Source: Kangiellaceae bacterium
Lineage (GTDB): Bacteria; Pseudomonadota; Gammaproteobacteria; Enterobacterales; Kangiellaceae
NCBI GenBank assembly: GCA_026196875.1
Contig: JAPHTP010000141.1
Location: forward strand, 1 to 49,311
DNA: 49,311 bases
Direction of reading: 5' to 3'
Part shown: positions 46,201-49,311 of the stretch, in pieces
How positions within the stretch are numbered: the stretch's first letter is position 1
Layout of the letters: each line of letters begins with the position of its first letter
Notes under the pieces: model-generated
What the model was told of the DNA's origin: nothing
What the model saw: the letters and a program-made list of their open reading frames with translations, nothing else
Database searches by the model: none
Position numbers and translations under genes: made by a program

Positions 46201-47895
46201 GGGTACTTTATCGAACCTGTTGAATTGACCATTAGTAACAATCAAGTGGTTCGCCAAGACTTGGCGCTCTCTGCTGCGCAGTTGGCCGTGTCGCCGTCTC
46301 CATTTAATATGGATGTTCCTCAAGGGGTAGTTAGAGACTTTGAAATGAGTGTTGAAAATACAGGTAAGTTAAATGGCACTTATCGTGTATTTGAACTCAA
46401 CACAAATGGTCAAAACACCGTGCCGATGCAAGGTCGCTTCGATGTCGGCGCGAGAGCGAGTGGACCAAAAGATCTCAGAAAAATTAACGCTAAGCATATT
46501 CGTGATTATCGCCCACCGGAAATCCAACCGATGGCACCTGGGGATGTTTTAGGACAATTCAGTATCGATCGTGCCGAGTTTGCATTCGGGATTGAGTTTG
46601 ATATGCAAAACAACGATTTCTGGATCGGCAGTTTATCTGTCGGTGGCCGTGATGGAGACGATCAACTGCATCGATATACTGCTGCCGGTGCGGCGACATC
46701 GGACAGGATTAACCTAAAGAGTATTTTATCTGATTCGAATGCTTGGTTTGGCGACATGGCTTATAACTCGCGCACCGGAATGATTTGGGTCACAGAGATT
46801 GATGACGAAAACTGTATTCATGAAGTTGACCCGGCTACAAGAGCGATGACAGAAAACAAGCTTTGCCCAGAAGGGATTAGTGTTGGTCAGCAGGGTCTTG
46901 CGTATGATCCATTATCGGATACGTTCTTCTCTGGTTCCTGGAACGATAATTTGATTCATCGCTTTACGAGTGAAGGAGAATTGCTTAGCTCGATTAATAC
47001 AGGCATAGCTGTAGCCGGACTCGCGTTTCATCCGGTATCTAACAAGTTATATGTTAGCGTGAGCGCAGCGGCACCAGAATTTGATGTGGTCGTACTCAAT
47101 GCCAACGATTACACTATTGTTGGCGGCTTTAATGTAATGCAAGATACCAACGATGACGACATCAAAGAAGACGTGATGACCGACTTTTTCCAAGGTGGTA
47201 TGTCGCTGTCGTGTGATGGCATGTTGTGGGTGGTTGATTACGATAAGATGGTTGCCTTCCAAATTGATGTTGAAGAAACTGATGCTTGTTCATGGGGAGA
47301 TGTTGCCTGGTTAAATGCGTTGCTGGATGGCGAAGTCGCGGCAGAAGAATCCAGTACCTTTACTGTACAAGTAGACACAACTTCGCTTGCTTTAAACACC
47401 TCGCATCAAGCGGCATTAGTCGTTCAAAACAGTTCGCCTTATGGAAATATTCAAGTGCCAATGTCTGTTACCGTGGTTGACTCTGTTGTCGGTGAGTTAG
47501 GATTTTCGAGTGCTCAAACTGAAATCACTGAAGAGCAAACTGCTCAGATCTCGGTAATGCGTATTGACGGCCAAGACGGAGCTGTTAGTGTTGATTACAC
47601 AACCGTTAATGGTAGCGCAATTGCCGGGACTGACTATACGGAAACATCGGGTACATTGAATTGGTCGGATAACGAAAGTGGAGCACAAGTTATAGAGGTG
47701 CCGATTTTAACGGTTCACCAAAACAAGGATTTTTCTATTCAACTGTCTAACCCAAGTAGCGGCGTTTCATTAACTGAAAATACGCGACTTGAAGTGAATA
47801 TTATTGATAAGCCAAAAGGAAGCGGAGCGCTTTCGGCTTGGGGATTGATCTTGTTAGTATTTGGCGCAATGAGAATAAAAAAACAAATTAAGTAG
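43204..47895 (+). CDS. Large secreted multidomain surface protein with C-terminal sorting tail
   Basis: 1563 aa from the ATG at 43204, chosen because it gives a signal peptide (ITLLGLAALGLLLSGMASAE). A propeller-like N-terminal region (SFDGIPNVMNAVPPDTNGDV ... GDPIVLYDSIADRWLISQF); two carboxypeptidase-regulatory-like beta domains (GQVIDASNQQPLANIRVSAG; FVTDENTGNAINGVNLLAK); a jelly-roll-like module (YQNFEGNFLNEGW); a second propeller (GIEFDMQNNDFWIGSLSVGG); a Calx-beta domain (ITEEQTAQISVMRIDG, AIAGTDYTETSGTLNW); and a tail GSGALSAW-GLILLVFGAM-RIKKQIK like GlyGly-CTERM. No catalytic motif was found. Residues near the N-terminus (VPNKAFPFPQYKQK) recur in the small lipoprotein two genes downstream. 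Confidence 0.85.
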   Translation: MFLSGNIVSARSKSRKTNCLGKITLLGLAALGLLLSGMASAEKKVMKPGLVQIQSLKKTEVNYSSRKIATLPLTQMAKAAPTPNPARKTKMKAGGHPVAGDGSDYAVPNKAFPFPQYKQKAKSDQITVDSVRQKQMPSARVPDPIVSFDGIPNVMNAVPPDTNGDVGPNHYVQSVNTALAVWDKQGNQLLAPVALNSLWSGLGGLCETTNRGDPIVLYDSIADRWLISQFAFNDAMSDNRQCIAISQTPDPTGAYYVYDFEFSSTHFNDYPKFGVWHDGYYMSVNQFVGNSYAGAAVVAYERSAMLNGAAARQVKIDLADDHPSLFSLLPADHDGVLAPPADKPNYFFAIQDDWFHEVTQDSVQIYNFSVDWNTPENSSFSLAQDMPVAAMDLNIETSEILQPNGVSLDSLRGYAMYRLAYRNYGNTASLAVNHNVDANSAGQAGVRWYQIDIDNNNNAITLAQQGTFAPDDGVDRWMGSAALDAVGNLAIGYNATSDSLHPSVYYAGRLAGDPAGELTQGETAMVTGGGSQGAVDRSRWADYSSLSVDPTDDCTFWYTNEYYTADNNGTLAWSTRIGSFKFANCTALPTGFISGQVIDASNQQPLANIRVSAGGVATTTDPDGNYSLRLPENSYQLSFDSYWYQTQSFNNIEVTEDQTTTQNVSLQAAATVAVNGSVSDGGGKGWPLYSKLTFRVPYSNEIEVFTDPFDGSYSVELVPGIALPVSIESQLNGYLGSEESLTPSSDAANNTVNYALDININECNAPGYQSSGLYQNFEGNFLNEGWQSVDINDSGFKWRTTASGRSNVTGGSGEAALIDSDAAGLVTIDTALESPDIVVSELNGTTLTYLANFQTNLAADNFDLDIKVDGEDRWQNVLAWTGDHGAFAGPGESVSVDLSPFLTNVTSFKLRWHYYNANNEWFAQVDNIALGNDCVPVSGGSLVAGFVTDENTGNAINGVNLLAKTSSQSFATTTDSNVADGLFYVFADDTNNTLVASQSGYFIEPVELTISNNQVVRQDLALSAAQLAVSPSPFNMDVPQGVVRDFEMSVENTGKLNGTYRVFELNTNGQNTVPMQGRFDVGARASGPKDLRKINAKHIRDYRPPEIQPMAPGDVLGQFSIDRAEFAFGIEFDMQNNDFWIGSLSVGGRDGDDQLHRYTAAGAATSDRINLKSILSDSNAWFGDMAYNSRTGMIWVTEIDDENCIHEVDPATRAMTENKLCPEGISVGQQGLAYDPLSDTFFSGSWNDNLIHRFTSEGELLSSINTGIAVAGLAFHPVSNKLYVSVSAAAPEFDVVVLNANDYTIVGGFNVMQDTNDDDIKEDVMTDFFQGGMSLSCDGMLWVVDYDKMVAFQIDVEETDACSWGDVAWLNALLDGEVAAEESSTFTVQVDTTSLALNTSHQAALVVQNSSPYGNIQVPMSVTVVDSVVGELGFSSAQTEITEEQTAQISVMRIDGQDGAVSVDYTTVNGSAIAGTDYTETSGTLNWSDNESGAQVIEVPILTVHQNKDFSIQLSNPSSGVSLTENTRLEVNIIDKPKGSGALSAWGLILLVFGAMRIKKQIK

Positions 47896-47917
47896 TTATA
47901 GTTAACGGTATAAAAAG

Positions 47918-48505
47918 ATGAAAAATAAGTTAGTAGGAATTTTAGGGATTTGCGGACTGTTGGCTTTCAATGTGCAAGCAGAAAGACCTTCATTTAATTT
48001 TGTTGAAGCCGGTGCAACGGACTTGGACCACGAAACTGTTGAAGGCGACTTCACGGGATTCGAAATCAGTGGTAGCTACGAGCTACCAGATGATTTTTAT
48101 ATCATTGGCAAGTACGTGACCACCGAAGATGAAGGGATAGAGATGAGCAATAAGTTAGTAGGTATTGGTTATCATTATCACTTATTTAAAAACACGGTTT
48201 TAGTATTGCAACTTGATGCAGTAGAAGTCGTTTTTGGCCGCCGTGATGCGGGAGAATTTGAAGAAAAAGGATTCCAATGGAATCTTGGGATCAGAAGCCA
48301 GATCACCGATGCCCTTGAGGCCGGGTTAACTGCAAAGTATTTAGATGCCTACGAGGTCGATCCTGAGTTTGGTAATTATCGTCCTTCCTATCTAACTTTA
48401 GATTTGAGCTATAAAGTTTATGATGAAGTTGCGTTTTATTTGGAATATGAAAAAGAAAAGGAAGGCAGTACGCGCAGTGTTTTAGGTTTTAAGTACTATT
48501 ATTAA
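47918..48505 (+). CDS. Outer-membrane beta-barrel protein (porin-like)
   Basis: 195 aa. Signal peptide (MKNKLVGILGICGLLAFNVQAE), then alternating polar/hydrophobic strands with aromatic ends (GFEISGSYELPDDFYIIGKY, LVGIGYHYHLF, FQWNLGIRSQI, YLTLDLSYKVY) and a terminal strand ending GFKYYY, the kind of aromatic C-terminus recognised by the BAM complex. About eight strands, like OmpX/OmpA barrels. 22 nt after the large protein, so in its operon. Ligand unknown. Confidence 0.82.
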   Translation: MKNKLVGILGICGLLAFNVQAERPSFNFVEAGATDLDHETVEGDFTGFEISGSYELPDDFYIIGKYVTTEDEGIEMSNKLVGIGYHYHLFKNTVLVLQLDAVEVVFGRRDAGEFEEKGFQWNLGIRSQITDALEAGLTAKYLDAYEVDPEFGNYRPSYLTLDLSYKVYDEVAFYLEYEKEKEGSTRSVLGFKYYY

Positions 48506-48530
48506 TTTCCTTATCGGTTACCCATTCAAA

Positions 48531-48866
48531 ATGAAAAACTCGATAAATAAATTAGCAACCATACTATTGTTATCCTGTTTCTGTATTTCTTGCTCATCGG
48601 TTGAGCAAGAAACCACTGAGCCAGAGTCTAAACACAAAGTTGTTGCTGAGGAAGATAAGAAATCGAAGCAATCTGACTCAGATATACAAGTCACAACGTC
48701 TCAAGGAAAACAATCAAAGCCACTTTCTGATTCGTCTGGAAATGCTGAGCAGCAAAAGAATGAAGAGACTTATGTTGTCCCTAATAAAGAATTCCCATTA
48801 AAGGATGTTAAACAGAAAGATAAAAATAAAAAGGAAGAAAAAGACAAGGAACCGCCTAAGAGATAA
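48531..48866 (+). CDS. Small Lys/Glu-rich lipoprotein
   Basis: 111 aa. Short signal with cysteines at 16, 18 and 21 (LLLSCFCISCSS); Cys16 or Cys21 is the lipidation site. The rest is low-complexity and charged (EEDKKSKQSDSD, KQKDKNKKEEKDKEPPKR). Contains VVPNKEFPLKDVKQK, nearly the same motif as near the N-terminus of the large surface protein. 25 nt after the barrel gene, likely last of a three-gene operon. Function unknown. Confidence 0.75.
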   Translation: MKNSINKLATILLLSCFCISCSSVEQETTEPESKHKVVAEEDKKSKQSDSDIQVTTSQGKQSKPLSDSSGNAEQQKNEETYVVPNKEFPLKDVKQKDKNKKEEKDKEPPKR

Positions 48867-49311
48867 TTAACTAATATGTTTCCACATAAAAAACGCTTTT
48901 TAGTGTTACCCCGCCAATAGCTGCTCCATAAAAACTCCAGGTCAGGGTTTGTTCGCTCAATGGTGCTTCAACACAATGGTTAAAAATAGGCAATAATAAC
49001 GCTTGTGAAGATATCTCAAATTGATTAATATTTAAGCCATAAAAAATTAATAACAAGCATACGGGTTGTTATAGCAACGTTAAAAAAAGCTAAAACAGTC
49101 TTTTAGGGAATATTGCTGGAGAAGGAATTTCATTCGATCAGAAATGTGCTGAAACCGCTAAGTCCGCTAAGTCTCAATTTAAAATGGATGAGTTGAAATT
49201 TAGTCGGTATTGTTTAGGTACATTTAACTCTTCCAAAGTATCCCTTACATAAATAGGTCAACATTTTTCGCTACTTGACCGTGGCAAGAGCGCGCTCGTG
49301 CGCGCAAAAAA
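48867..49311. other. Right-end region without a convincing gene
   Basis: 445 bases. Contains an inverted repeat TAACAA / TTGTTA (49051-49071), a stop-to-stop frame of 52 codons without a good start (49094-49252, KCAETAKSAKSQFKMDELKF), a CCGCTAAGT direct repeat inside it, and at the edge a GCGCGC-TCGT-GCGCGC stem followed by A6. The frame may be a remnant of a small gene. The stem is cut by the window end. Confidence 0.5.

Noticed and set aside
48871-49056. Minus-strand ORF of 61 codons near the right end
   Set aside because: No ribosome binding site, no recognisable domain, and AT-rich chance ORFs of this size are common here.
49290-49311. GC-rich stem plus A6 at the right edge as a terminator
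   Set aside because: The A run is on the wrong side for a plus-strand terminator and the structure is cut by the window end.

Overview
The window looks like chromosome of an AT-rich marine-type gammaproteobacterium. The evidence is the recN-nadK / hrcA-grpE-dnaK-dnaJ block, dapB, sucAB, rpe and a PabA/TrpG glutaminase, together with rhombosortase-type C-terminal tails of the kind common in Shewanella/Kangiella-like lineages. The genus is inferred, not shown. No rRNA, tRNA, CRISPR array, IS element or phage gene was seen.

Layout. (1) 1-14.7 kb, accessory: the end of a hybrid two-component regulator (Y_Y_Y, kinase, receiver, AraC HTH); a giant secreted fibronectin-like/SpvB/FG-GAP/RHS protein gene on the minus strand, cut by two in-frame TAA codons inside a tandem 1.4-kb super-repeat; and a divergent small AraC regulator. 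(2) 14.8-23.0 kb, core: recN and nadK (minus), then hrcA, grpE, dnaK and dnaJ (plus), with three readable sigma-32-type promoters and a large hairpin in the dnaK leader. (3) 23.0-28.5 kb, accessory: a split-borosin RiPP locus (separate alpha-N-methyltransferase and 74-aa precursor) followed by a TPR-histidine kinase, a divergent MarR regulator, and an MFS exporter with a Cys-rich winged-helix regulator under a perfect 28-bp palindrome. (4) 28.8-33.5 kb: a three-gene 2-oxoacid:acceptor oxidoreductase operon with a GltD-like flavoprotein/ferredoxin subunit. (5) 33.5-38.6 kb: dapB, then convergent sucA-sucB separated by a small intergenic repeat. (6) 38.9-41.8 kb: DoxX-like protein, secreted astacin-like protease, rpe, trpG/pabA-type glutaminase. 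(7) 42.0-48.9 kb, surface proteins: a rhombotarget-type lipoprotein, a 1563-aa secreted multidomain protein with a similar C-terminal sorting tail, an outer-membrane barrel and a small lipoprotein sharing a VPNKxFP motif with the big protein. The last 445 bases hold no convincing gene.

How it fits together. The most interesting system is the split borosin operon: the methyltransferase has the R-x3-Y pair and YGHPGVF/SAEDCLFADLGIDPG signatures of backbone N-methyltransferases, and the precursor next to it has a helical leader and a short Val/Ile-containing tail. A sensor kinase follows 22 nt later, and regulators and an exporter lie next door. In many gammaproteobacteria dapB directly follows dnaJ, so regions 3 and 4 look like a roughly 10.5-kb insertion between them. 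The RHS locus is the second highlight: a very large ORF with no other interruption broken by a small diverged patch, with a tiny ORF bearing an ideal ribosome binding site where an immunity gene would be expected.
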